Part shown: piece by piece, positions 28,549 through 36,332 of the stretch
Layout: each line of letters begins with the position of its first letter
How positions within the stretch are numbered: the first letter of the stretch is position 1
DNA from: Treponema sp.
Lineage (GTDB): Bacteria; Spirochaetota; Spirochaetia; Treponematales; Treponemataceae
Reading direction: 5' to 3'
Assembly (NCBI GenBank): GCA_016294035.1
Contig: JAEDCT010000011.1
Span: 15,313-79,312 of the forward strand
Length of the DNA: 64,000 nt
Made by a program: the position numbers and the translations under genes
The notes under the pieces: generated by a model
Seen by the model: only the letters and a program-made list of their open reading frames with translations
Databases searched by the model: none
Told to the model about the DNA's origin: nothing

Positions 28549-29522
28549 TAATCTTCATCTCCGTAAAGATCTTCATCATCAGAAATGATTTCCCTGTTGT
28601 GAAACATTATTCCAGCGAAGACCATGCTGCCAAACCAGACAATATTCACAATAAGAAGAAGTTTGTTTGCCCTTCCCGGAATAAAGCCCATTATGGAGTT
28701 GACCTTATCTGATGCAGACTGCAATATAAATCCGTAGGAAACTGCAATGTTAAGGCTAATGATAAATGATGTCAGAAAAAGAATCATGACTGCATTGACA
28801 AGACGCCACATTGAAAGCTTTCTTATGTACATGATTGAAACAATTGCCAGCGCAAGAGAACTGAATACAAGCCAGTTTATTACACCGGTGTTTACATTTG
28901 CCGCAATAAGTTCAAGGAACAAGGCTGCACCAGTGTAAAGAATTTCTATTCCTATAGGCACAACAACCGCATCCTCAACCAGAGAATCAGAAAATCCGTT
29001 TGTGCTTGCATTAAGCTTTATGTTTTCAAAGGTAAACACATTTTTTTCTTCCGGATCATTTGTTATGCAGACTCCATCAGCAACATTCCCGATTGAAACA
29101 TTGGAATAGTAGAAAACATAATCATCTGAACTGCGGAAAAATCCAGCGGAAATTGGACGGCTTGAGTGGCCGGGAATATTAATCATGCTTGAAGCATAAG
29201 CGTTAACCACAACTGGAAGGAAGAAAACCCAGACCAGGACAAACACGATGGAATATGCAATTACCGGCGACCAGTATTTTGTCTTGTGCCTGATAAGATA
29301 GAAGCACATAAAAAGTGCCGAAAGAGGAAAAACAACCGGAAATGAAATCAGACATCCCTGCATGAAAATCATTGGATGATAGGTTTCAAACCCTTGTCCC
29401 GCAACAAGTGTTGTACAAATTGTATAGACTGAATACAAAAGTGCACCCAGCAAAGTTCCACCAACGAGAATGGCAAGGAACAAAAAACACAATTTCATGG
29501 AAAAATCAAAATTAGACTTCAT
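28548..29522 (-). CDS. Polytopic membrane protein, putative LptF/LptG-like partner
   Basis: 324 aa. Three N-terminal transmembrane segments (about 9-40, 50-72, 85-108), a short extracytoplasmic domain rich in beta-prone sequence (DDYVFYYSNVSIGNVADGVCITND), then four hydrophobic segments and an acidic cytoplasmic tail (DDEDLYGDED). Same 3 + domain + 3 style as the 631-aa gene that it precedes and to which it is translationally coupled. A TATAAT box ends five bases before the ATG without a clear Shine-Dalgarno, and a 16-base palindrome (29552-29567) covers the expected -35 area. No named family recognised. Confidence 0.45.
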   Translation of the reverse strand: MKSNFDFSMKLCFLFLAILVGGTLLGALLYSVYTICTTLVAGQGFETYHPMIFMQGCLISFPVVFPLSALFMCFYLIRHKTKYWSPVIAYSIVFVLVWVFFLPVVVNAYASSMINIPGHSSRPISAGFFRSSDDYVFYYSNVSIGNVADGVCITNDPEEKNVFTFENIKLNASTNGFSDSLVEDAVVVPIGIEILYTGAALFLELIAANVNTGVINWLVFSSLALAIVSIMYIRKLSMWRLVNAVMILFLTSFIISLNIAVSYGFILQSASDKVNSIMGFIPGRANKLLLIVNIVWFGSMVFAGIMFHNREIISDDEDLYGDED

Positions 29523-29551
29523 AACTCATTATAATTGTAATAGCAATCATC

Positions 29552-29567
29552 AAAAATTGCAATTTTT
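29552..29567. repeat. Perfect palindrome AAAAATTGCAATTTTT
   Basis: 16-base perfect palindrome in the divergent gap between the LptG-like gene and the STAS gene, about 20 bases upstream of the former's -10 box. Possible operator. Confidence 0.35.
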
Positions 29568-29636
29568 AAGAACAACTATCCCTTCGGACAAAACATATAA
29601 TAAAGGCTAACAGTCAATGCAAATATAAGCCAAAGT

Positions 29637-29665
29637 TTGACATTATGGAGTTTTTGCATTATATT
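29637..29665 (+). promoter_or_regulatory. Promoter of the STAS/zinc-ribbon gene
   Basis: TTGACA, 17-base spacer, TATATT; leader of about 45 bases with AGAGGTGAG before the ATG. Confidence 0.8.
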
Positions 29666-29715
29666 TTTAAAACTATTAGAAGTTGAAAATGGTATTTCTA
29701 CAGAGGTGAGATAAT

Positions 29716-30264
29716 ATGAATAACAATGATTTAGTACCAGACTTTGATGATGAAAAAGATGACAGCCTTAAGATCACCCTTGAAAAGGCTGATGGTGTAG
29801 AAAAGGGACTTTTGATTATTCTCAACGGATACATTGATACATATAATTCTGTATATTTCCAGAAGCAGATTGGAAAGGTTGTTGCAACAGGCTTCGTGAA
29901 TCTTATTTTCAACTGCTCTAACTTGAACTATGTATCTTCAACAGGTATTGGTTCATTCACATCATTCCTCAAACTCGTAAAGGCAAAAAACGGAGACATC
30001 GTTCTCCTGAACATACAGTCAAAGGTTTACGAAGTATTTCAGCTTCTCGGATTCAGCCAGTTCTTCAATATCAAGGAAGGAATCGAAGATGCAATCCAGC
30101 ACTTCAACGAAGTTCCAGTTGCTGAAGTCTCAGTTTTCCCAAAAATTTTCAGCTGCCCTGTTTGTTCAAGAAAGCTCAAGGCTTCAAAGAGCGGACGTTT
30201 CAGATGTTCTGACTGCAAGGCTATTCTTGCAATTGACCAGAAGGGAAGCGTATTCCTTGGGTAA
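29716..30264 (+). CDS. STAS-domain protein (anti-sigma-factor antagonist type) with C-terminal zinc ribbon
   Basis: 182 aa. Residues about 20-130 form a STAS domain: LLIILNGYIDTYNS, then LNYVSSTGIGSFTSFLK, in which one Ser of SSTGIG is the likely kinase target as in SpoIIAA/RsbV. A C-terminal CPVC...CSDC zinc ribbon (about 145-175) is unusual for plain antagonists and may bind a partner. Strong promoter upstream and terminator downstream make it a single-gene unit. No kinase or phosphatase partner is in the window. Confidence 0.8.
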   Translation: MNNNDLVPDFDDEKDDSLKITLEKADGVEKGLLIILNGYIDTYNSVYFQKQIGKVVATGFVNLIFNCSNLNYVSSTGIGSFTSFLKLVKAKNGDIVLLNIQSKVYEVFQLLGFSQFFNIKEGIEDAIQHFNEVPVAEVSVFPKIFSCPVCSRKLKASKSGRFRCSDCKAILAIDQKGSVFLG

Positions 30265-30290
30265 GATTCCAGTCTAAAATTAAATTGACA

Positions 30291-30317
30291 AGGCATCTTT
30301 TGAAGGTGCCTTTTTTT
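30291..30317 (+). terminator. Rho-independent terminator after the STAS gene
   Basis: AGGCATCTT pairs with AAGGTGCCT (nine pairs including one G-U) around a three-base loop, followed by seven T. Confidence 0.9.
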
Positions 30318-30355
30318 ATGTCCATCAGCAAATCAGCAGCACAGGAAACAGGAAA

Positions 30356-31105
30356 ATGAATCTAGACAATATTGTAATCGTCCTTTCAAGACCAGAAGAA
30401 CCAAGAAACATTGGAGCAGTTTGCAGGGCCATGGCAAACAACAACATTCATACACTCAGAATTGTTGGCAAAAAAGAAAACATCGACATTGAAAAAGTAC
30501 ACGTGCTGGCAATTCACGCAGCATACATATTTGATCAGGCCCAGTTCTACGATTCCATTACGGATGCAGTTTCTGACTGTGTCTATGCAGGCGGAACAAC
30601 CAGAAGAAGAGGAAAAAAAAGAAAGGGAAAGCTTCTTCTTCCAGAGGAATTTGCATCCCTTGCTGCAAAAACAACTACCGGGACAAAGAAAACTCCAGGT
30701 GCCAGGGTTGCCATGGTTTTTGGAAATGAACGAACAGGTCTTGATGACAACGAAATCCTTGAATGTCACATGGGCGTTACAATTCCTTCCAGCGACGAAT
30801 TCGGTTCCCTAAACTTAAGTCATGCGGTTCAGATTATGTGCTACACATTATTCAGAAACAGCGAGAAAAAAAGCCTTGGTTACATTCCGATTGAATCAAA
30901 GAGACTTAAGGAAACCATAAACATAATTGCGGACAGCCTTCAGAAAATCGGATTCTTCAAGCAAGCCGGACGAAAGGACATGGAACTATTTTGGAGAGAC
31001 ATTCTTTCCAGAGCAGCACTCAGCGAAGGTGAAGCTCAGTACCTGGAAAAGACATTCACAAAGGCAGCCGGACTTGCTCAGAAAAACTCAATATCAAAAT
31101 CATGA
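30356..31105 (+). CDS. SpoU-family tRNA/rRNA 2'-O-methyltransferase, TrmJ-like
   Basis: 249 aa. The trefoil-knot SPOUT motifs are clear: NIVIVLSRPEEPRNIGAVCRAM (motif 1), VAMVFGNERTGLDDNEI (motif 2) and SLNLSHAVQIMCY (motif 3). The C-terminal helical extension (about 180-249) fits TrmH family group 1, which includes TrmJ (Nm32 of tRNA). The exact target cannot be read from sequence. CAGGAA precedes the ATG. Its last 28 bases overlap the convergent AAA+ gene. Confidence 0.85.
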   Translation: MNLDNIVIVLSRPEEPRNIGAVCRAMANNNIHTLRIVGKKENIDIEKVHVLAIHAAYIFDQAQFYDSITDAVSDCVYAGGTTRRRGKKRKGKLLLPEEFASLAAKTTTGTKKTPGARVAMVFGNERTGLDDNEILECHMGVTIPSSDEFGSLNLSHAVQIMCYTLFRNSEKKSLGYIPIESKRLKETINIIADSLQKIGFFKQAGRKDMELFWRDILSRAALSEGEAQYLEKTFTKAAGLAQKNSISKS

Positions 31106-32085
31106 ATCACATCCGCATCACTATATACAGCTCCACGCTCTATGCAGTTTTTTAGCTGACGGACATTTCCAGGCCAGTTATATTCCATCATCTTCTCAAT
31201 AGCTTTCTCGGAAACAGTTTTCCCGTACTCCATTGCAAATTCTTGTGCCAGGGTTTTTATGTCCCACTTGTGATCACGAAGGGGAGGAACCTCAATGATA
31301 AAAACATTTATTCGATAAAAGAATTCTTTCTTGAGTTTTTCCTCTCCAACCAGATTCTGTATGCTTTCATTTGTTGCAAAGAAAAATCGTCCGCGGAATT
31401 CATGCTCAGCAAATTCACCAACACGCGAATATTTTCTGTTGTCAAGAACTCCATAAAGCTTTACCTGAAGTTCCCTGCTTAGTTCCCCGATTTCATCCAG
31501 AAACAAAGTGCCCTCTTCCGTCCCTCCAAGAAGCCCGGTTTTTTCCTCGCATCCAGTATAAGCTCCCCGGACAGTTCCGAATATCTCACTTTCAACCAGA
31601 TTTGGATTAACCTCTGCAAGATTCTTTTTCTTGAATGGCCTGTTTTTTCTAGATGAATGATCATGAATGAACCTTGCAGTAAAACCCTTGCCGCTTCCAG
31701 TTTCTCCAAGAAGAAGAACTGTTGTATCCTTCTCACATGCAAGCCTGACCTTTCTCAGATATTTTTCCCATGAGCTGATCTTTTCTTCGTGAGTTACATC
31801 ATCGTCTGTCTTTCTTCTTACCTGCAGCGATGAGAGAATAGACATGAGTTCATCAAAGGAAGACACAAAAAAAATTTCACAACACAGGATATTTCTGAGA
31901 GAATTCTGAAGCTCTACAGGAAGAACATGAGATACAACATAATCAACGGAATACAATTCATTACTGAAAGAATAAAAATCCAGTTCCTTGAGAAAAACAA
32001 AATTGAACAGATAATTGAAACGACTTTTACACAGCGAATAGAATTCTTTTGTATTTCCAGTAAATAGGATTCCTGGCTTTTTCAA
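31078..32085 (-). CDS. Sigma-54-activator-type AAA+ protein lacking a DNA-binding domain
   Basis: 335 aa, with a TTG start eight bases downstream of the WecG-like stop. Residues 1-95 are not a canonical receiver but have a similar strand pattern (VDYVVSHVLP, EIFFVSS). The central domain has Walker A GETGSGKG (127-134), the sigma-54 contact loop GAYTGC (174-179, consensus GAFTGA), Walker B LFLDEIGE (194-201), an Arg finger region (FFYRINVF) and WPGNVRQLKN. The protein stops right after the AAA+ lid, with no Fis-type HTH, so it must act without its own DNA binding or with a partner. The last residue of the loop is Cys instead of Ala. Last gene of the ctpA-rsmE-wecG-like run. Confidence 0.75.
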   Translation of the reverse strand: MKKPGILFTGNTKEFYSLCKSRFNYLFNFVFLKELDFYSFSNELYSVDYVVSHVLPVELQNSLRNILCCEIFFVSSFDELMSILSSLQVRRKTDDDVTHEEKISSWEKYLRKVRLACEKDTTVLLLGETGSGKGFTARFIHDHSSRKNRPFKKKNLAEVNPNLVESEIFGTVRGAYTGCEEKTGLLGGTEEGTLFLDEIGELSRELQVKLYGVLDNRKYSRVGEFAEHEFRGRFFFATNESIQNLVGEEKLKKEFFYRINVFIIEVPPLRDHKWDIKTLAQEFAMEYGKTVSEKAIEKMMEYNWPGNVRQLKNCIERGAVYSDADVIHDFDIEFF

Positions 32086-32090
32086 AAGAC

Positions 32091-32837
32091 TTAGTTGTCT
32101 TTATCAAACAATCTTGTGCAAACCAGAAGTATTATATACCACATATATGGAAAAATCAAAAAAAGTTTGAGAGGGTTTCTGAGGATTTCACCCCAAATCT
32201 CAAGTCCCTTTTCAAATGTTCTGTCACTGATTCTCTTAACACGCTTGCTGAAAATACCAACAATATCCCTGTAATACAGGAATATACTGGAATTGAATCT
32301 GTTACGTCTTGAATATACCCAGCAGTCTTTCTTTCGGATACCATCACTCAAAAGAACCAGGGATGGAGAAGCCTTATACACAGCCTCAATCAAACCATCT
32401 TCTGAAGTCTTCTTGTAGAAACCTACATATCGCCCAACAAGCTGAAGCCCCTTAAATGTTGAACGGACATTTTTTTCTGCAGCCATGAGAGCCTTTTTTC
32501 TGCCACCAAGAAGATACAGTGTCTTGAACCGGCTTTCCAGAACTGAAAGAATTGAAATTGTGGCATCAAAAGGATTGTATCGGACAGGAATTCTTTTTTT
32601 CAGGAATCTGGCACCGAACAAGATGCTTTTTGAAACCGGAATAATCAAATCCGCATTTCTAAGACATTCTGAATACTGACTGTTTCTGCGAGCCTTAAGC
32701 AAATCCCAGACATTGAGGAACATAATCTGCTTAACTCCATCCTTTTCCAAAAGCTCAACAATTTTTCCCTCAAGCTCAAGTTTTGGAACTACATCCACAG
32801 GAACACCAAGTATACTGATTCTTTCAATCGATCCCAT
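32091..32837 (-). CDS. WecG/TagA/CpsF-family glycosyltransferase-like protein
   Basis: 248 aa from MGSIERISILGVPVDVV. GVPVDVVPKLELEGKI opens the family fold, and MFLNVWDLLKARRN...LRNADLIIP follows the conserved VTxN...ADLxxPDG pattern. However, the PDG triad with the proposed catalytic Asp reads PVS here. LYLLGGRKKALMAAEKNVRSTF is the nucleotide-sugar part. A hydrophobic segment close to the C-terminus (LFLIFPYMWYIILLVCTRLF) fits membrane association. The family transfers ManNAc-type sugars onto lipid-linked acceptors. The start at 32837 has AAGGGTGGG upstream; a longer frame to 32894 lacks it. Confidence 0.65.
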   Translation of the reverse strand: MGSIERISILGVPVDVVPKLELEGKIVELLEKDGVKQIMFLNVWDLLKARRNSQYSECLRNADLIIPVSKSILFGARFLKKRIPVRYNPFDATISILSVLESRFKTLYLLGGRKKALMAAEKNVRSTFKGLQLVGRYVGFYKKTSEDGLIEAVYKASPSLVLLSDGIRKKDCWVYSRRNRFNSSIFLYYRDIVGIFSKRVKRISDRTFEKGLEIWGEILRNPLKLFLIFPYMWYIILLVCTRLFDKDN

Positions 32838-32934
32838 TTTTCCCACCCTTTTATTCTGATTATTCTGACAGACAACTTCATGCCTGCAAAACAAACAATT
32901 AAAATCTCCGGAATTTAAAACTCACGAGATTCAT

Positions 32935-33744
32935 CTACTCATTTTCCAACTGACTCTGCAAGGCCGCAATTCCATACAAAGCTGCAGTCTCACACCTGAG
33001 AATATTCGTCTTAAAATGAACCGGCATTATATTATTGCTGCAAAGAAAGTCAATTTCTTCAGGAGAAATTCCACCCTCGGCCCCAACAAAAAGCCCAACA
33101 TTCTCAAGTTCCTGTGCAGAACAAGAATCCCCAACAGCCTTTTTAAGTGAAACAGTTCTGGAAGTCTGCTCATAAAGAACTATGGCCATTGAATTTTCAC
33201 GGCACTCATTTTTCCAAAAGTCAACGGCTTCTTCAACAGTCATCACGCCGTGAATGCATGTTTCAACAGGAGAACCGCTTTGCTGTCTGGCTTCAGTTAC
33301 AATTCTCTGCCAGCGCTCCTCCCTGGATCCAGTTTTCTTTACTGCACTCTCAACATTTCCCTTCTGACAAAAAAAACCGTTAACGGGAATAAAATCCGAG
33401 ACCCCGCATTCAACTGCCTGTCTCAAGATAAGCTCCATCTTGGGAGGCTTGGCCACAAACTGAAACAGGAAAATTTTTTTTCCAGGATTCTGAGAAACTG
33501 GAAGTGCCCTGTTTCCTGATTCAGCTAAGCCAGCACTGTCACCTGCAACCTGCAGCGTTATCTTCTTTGCAGCTGAATCAGTCTTGCAGACTGTCATTTT
33601 CTGAAGGGTTCCGGATGGCAGCCTGACATAAATCATATCGCCTGGTTCAAGACGCAAAACTGATGTCAGATAGTGAAATTTTTTTCCTTCAACAAAGAGA
33701 AGTCCATTTTTGTCTGGTTCTGTCTCTGCAATAAACTGTCTCAT
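32935..33744 (-). CDS. rsmE: 16S rRNA (uracil1498-N3)-methyltransferase
   Basis: 269 aa. N-terminal PUA-like barrel (KFHYLTSVLRLEPGDMIYVRLPSG) and C-terminal SPOUT domain with QFVAKPPKMELILRQAVECGVSDFIPV, VGAEGGISPEEIDF and FKTNILRCETAALYGIAALQSQLE (family motif LR.ETAa). The ATG directly abuts the ctpA stop (TAA ATG), implying coupled translation. Confidence 0.92.
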   Translation of the reverse strand: MRQFIAETEPDKNGLLFVEGKKFHYLTSVLRLEPGDMIYVRLPSGTLQKMTVCKTDSAAKKITLQVAGDSAGLAESGNRALPVSQNPGKKIFLFQFVAKPPKMELILRQAVECGVSDFIPVNGFFCQKGNVESAVKKTGSREERWQRIVTEARQQSGSPVETCIHGVMTVEEAVDFWKNECRENSMAIVLYEQTSRTVSLKKAVGDSCSAQELENVGLFVGAEGGISPEEIDFLCSNNIMPVHFKTNILRCETAALYGIAALQSQLENE

Positions 33745-35229
33745 TTACCTAGCATCAACTGTTTCTGAATCCTTCTTTGCAGGAGGATTGTTTGCCTGAT
33801 CCTTCAGTGTCTGAGTTTTTGCAAGCATTGTCTTAAAAGAAGGATTGTTGATAACCTCAATTGCACCCTTAAGCTGATTGTCATAATCAAGATCATATAA
33901 TCTTGAAGGCTTTGTTCTGTCAACCTGATTTCTTACAAGCTTGCGGATAATTCTTGAATTGAGTGCATAAGTCTTTCGGAGAGATTCCGCATAGGCAGAA
34001 ATCTGAGCTTCTGTCATATCTGGATGATTCTCAACATAGGCAGGAATAACTCCAGAAGCTTCCAGATCCTTCCAGGCTTTTTCTTCTGACTCTGAGAATT
34101 CCTCATAAGGAATTTCCTTGTCCGGATAAATTCCAACCTTATCAATATTTACATCTGTCGGTGAATAGTATTTTGCAACAGTAATCTTGAATCCGTCACC
34201 GTTGTAAAGACCATTTGGAATCTGAACGCTACCCTTTCCGTATGTTTTTTCTCCAATCAGGTATGCTTTTTTTGTGTCCTTCAAGGCACCGCTCAAGATT
34301 TCACTTGCACTTGCACTTGCCCTGTTTACGAGAACAACAACAGGAATATCCTTTACGACAGTTTCTGATTTTTTTGCATAGTAAACGGAATTTTCATAAT
34401 CAAGACGGCTCTTTGTCTGAACAATCACACCAGAATCAATGAACTTGTCTGCTATCTTTACTGCACTTGTAAGAAGTCCACCACCATTATTTCTGAGATC
34501 AATAATAAGTCCCTTGTACTTTGCAGACTTAAATGAGTCAATTGCTTCCTGAACCCTGTCTGCAGTTTTCTGAGAAAATTCTGAAATACGGATGTATCCG
34601 ATTCCTGTATTCTCGAGCATTCCATATTTTACTGTTGGATTCTCAATTTTTGCACGGACAAGGACTCTGTCAAATTCAATTGACTTTCTTCTTCTGATTG
34701 TTACGGTAACACTTTCGCCTACAGTTCCGCGAAGCATTCCCAAAACCTGCTCCATTGTGATTGTAGAAGTATCAACCCCATCAATCTTGATAATAAGATC
34801 CCCGGCCTGAATTCCAGCTCTTGCTCCAGGAGTGTCATCAATTGGAGATGCAACTTCAACATAGGCAGGCTTTTCAGGAGTAGATTCATTGGGCTTTGTT
34901 ATTGAAAGTCCAACACCACCAAATTCTCCGACAGTTGTGTCAGTAAGTCCACGCCATTCAGACTGATCCATGTAAACCGAGTAAGGGTCATTCAGGGCAC
35001 CAAGCATTCCCTTGAGAGCACCTTCATACAAAACCTGAGGATCAACTTCATCAACATAATTCTGCTGAATAAAGAAATAAAGGGAATTAATTACATCAAG
35101 ATATTGTTTCTGCTTTTCCAGAGAAGAATCAGCTGTGAGCGAATTTGACTGGGCAATACACTGAGATGCAGCAATGGCACAAAACAGCAATGCAATAGTT
35201 CTGGAAACAAATTTCTTCAGTTTAATCAT
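33745..35229 (-). CDS. ctpA: Carboxyl-terminal processing protease, S41 family
   Basis: 494 aa. Signal peptide to about residue 26 (FCAIAASQCIAQ), PDZ domain (about 110-195, GAGIQAGDLIIKIDGVDT-like GARAGIQAGDLIIKIDGVD), then the protease core. The catalytic Ser307 lies in NRASASASE and Lys332 in GEKTYGKGSVQ, the expected 25-residue spacing. Acts in the periplasm on protein C-termini. The promoter has TTGACT-17-TAAAAT ending six bases before the ATG, and no Shine-Dalgarno, so the mRNA is probably leaderless. First gene of the ctpA-rsmE-wecG-like-AAA+ run. Confidence 0.93.
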   Translation of the reverse strand: MIKLKKFVSRTIALLFCAIAASQCIAQSNSLTADSSLEKQKQYLDVINSLYFFIQQNYVDEVDPQVLYEGALKGMLGALNDPYSVYMDQSEWRGLTDTTVGEFGGVGLSITKPNESTPEKPAYVEVASPIDDTPGARAGIQAGDLIIKIDGVDTSTITMEQVLGMLRGTVGESVTVTIRRRKSIEFDRVLVRAKIENPTVKYGMLENTGIGYIRISEFSQKTADRVQEAIDSFKSAKYKGLIIDLRNNGGGLLTSAVKIADKFIDSGVIVQTKSRLDYENSVYYAKKSETVVKDIPVVVLVNRASASASEILSGALKDTKKAYLIGEKTYGKGSVQIPNGLYNGDGFKITVAKYYSPTDVNIDKVGIYPDKEIPYEEFSESEEKAWKDLEASGVIPAYVENHPDMTEAQISAYAESLRKTYALNSRIIRKLVRNQVDRTKPSRLYDLDYDNQLKGAIEVINNPSFKTMLAKTQTLKDQANNPPAKKDSETVDAR

Positions 35230-35235
35230 TTTTTT

Positions 35236-35264
35236 ATTTTAGTTTCTTTTATTTCTATAGTCAA
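35236..35264 (-). promoter_or_regulatory. ctpA promoter, predicted leaderless transcript
   Basis: Minus strand TTGACT, 17-base spacer, TAAAAT, six A, ATG. The start site coincides with the initiation codon. Confidence 0.65.
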
Positions 35265-35270
35265 ATGCAA

Positions 35271-36170
35271 TTAATTTCTCAAAAAACCAAGATCAGTAAG
35301 CCATTCCCTAAGATTCTCATTCCAGTGAGTTTCCTTCATGAACCAGCCATCCTTCATTCCAAAACCATGACCGCCTTTTTCATGCACGGCAAACCTGTGG
35401 GGAATATTTTTTTCAGACAATGATTTTTCCAGCCTGACTGAATTCTCAAACATGACAACAGGATCATCCTTACATGCAAGAATATATGTGGGAACCATAT
35501 TTAAAGGAATATTCAGTTCCATTGAAAATTTCTCACGCATCTTTTCATCATTCCAGGATTTTCCCAGAAGACTCTTCCTGGACTTTTTGTGTGCTATGGG
35601 ATCCATCATGGAAACAACAGGATAAATTGGCATGACAAAATCCGGACTGACCCTGACATTGCATTCAACACCAAGTTTTTCAAGCTGACTGTCATTTCCC
35701 ATCACAGCGCCCATAGTAACCAGATGACCACCTGCAGAAAATCCAATGGCACCAACTTTTTCAGGATCAATTCCAAAGAACTCTGCATTTTCCCGGATAT
35801 ACTTTATGGACATCTGAAAATCTTCCAGCATTGCAGGATGATGATTTCCGTTGGCGGCAACACGGTATCTAAGAACAAAGGGAACTGCATTCTGACTAAG
35901 GAACCATCGGGCTGTGGCAAATCCTTCATGAGGAAGTCCAAGATGATGGTAGCTCCCACCCGGGCAAATCACAACAGCCATTTTCTTGTAATCAGTTTTT
36001 TGAATGACTGATTTTTCAGGAACATACAAAATTGAATCAGTTTCATTCCTCATTGAAGAAACACCTTTCCACAGATACTCCTTCCTGAACCCGTCAAAAA
36101 CACGGCCATTAATTCCCCAGGCATTCACGAAACATGAAACCAGCAGGCACAAAGCAATCATCCTTTTCAT
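35271..36170 (-). CDS. Exported alpha/beta hydrolase, acetyl-esterase/BD-FAE type
   Basis: 299 aa from MKRMIALCLLVSCF. A signal peptide ends near NAWG. Oxyanion block VVICPGGSYHHLGLPHEGF (HGGG-like), nucleophile elbow IGFSAGGHL, acid CKDDPVV and His in HEKGGHGFG form the triad set. The family deacetylates hemicellulose or other esters; the substrate is not readable. Several in-frame ATGs lie upstream, but a TTGTAT-18-TATAAT promoter ends seven bases before this one, and it gives the best signal peptide. Single minus-strand gene, divergent from aroDE, directly upstream of ctpA. Confidence 0.8.
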   Translation of the reverse strand: MKRMIALCLLVSCFVNAWGINGRVFDGFRKEYLWKGVSSMRNETDSILYVPEKSVIQKTDYKKMAVVICPGGSYHHLGLPHEGFATARWFLSQNAVPFVLRYRVAANGNHHPAMLEDFQMSIKYIRENAEFFGIDPEKVGAIGFSAGGHLVTMGAVMGNDSQLEKLGVECNVRVSPDFVMPIYPVVSMMDPIAHKKSRKSLLGKSWNDEKMREKFSMELNIPLNMVPTYILACKDDPVVMFENSVRLEKSLSEKNIPHRFAVHEKGGHGFGMKDGWFMKETHWNENLREWLTDLGFLRN

Positions 36171-36177
36171 GGAAAAC

Positions 36178-36207
36178 ATTATATCCATGCAGCAAGGCAA
36201 GATACAA
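36178..36207 (-). promoter_or_regulatory. Esterase promoter, predicted leaderless transcript
   Basis: Minus strand TTGTAT, 18-base spacer, TATAAT (perfect -10), ending seven bases before the ATG at 36170. Confidence 0.5.
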
Positions 36208-36236
36208 GCCGGACCTTGGGAATCAGTTTGAATTAA

Positions 36237-36265
36237 TTGTGAATATTGAATTATTCTGATATTAT
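36237..36265 (+). promoter_or_regulatory. Promoter of aroDE-rpiA
   Basis: TTGTGA, 17-base spacer, TATTAT; leader of about 60 bases ending in AGAGG before the aroDE ATG. Confidence 0.5.
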
Positions 36266-36332
36266 CTTTCTAGTTCAGGGAATCTTGAAAATCATCATTT
36301 AAAATTCCCAATCATTTGAAAGAGAGGAACAC

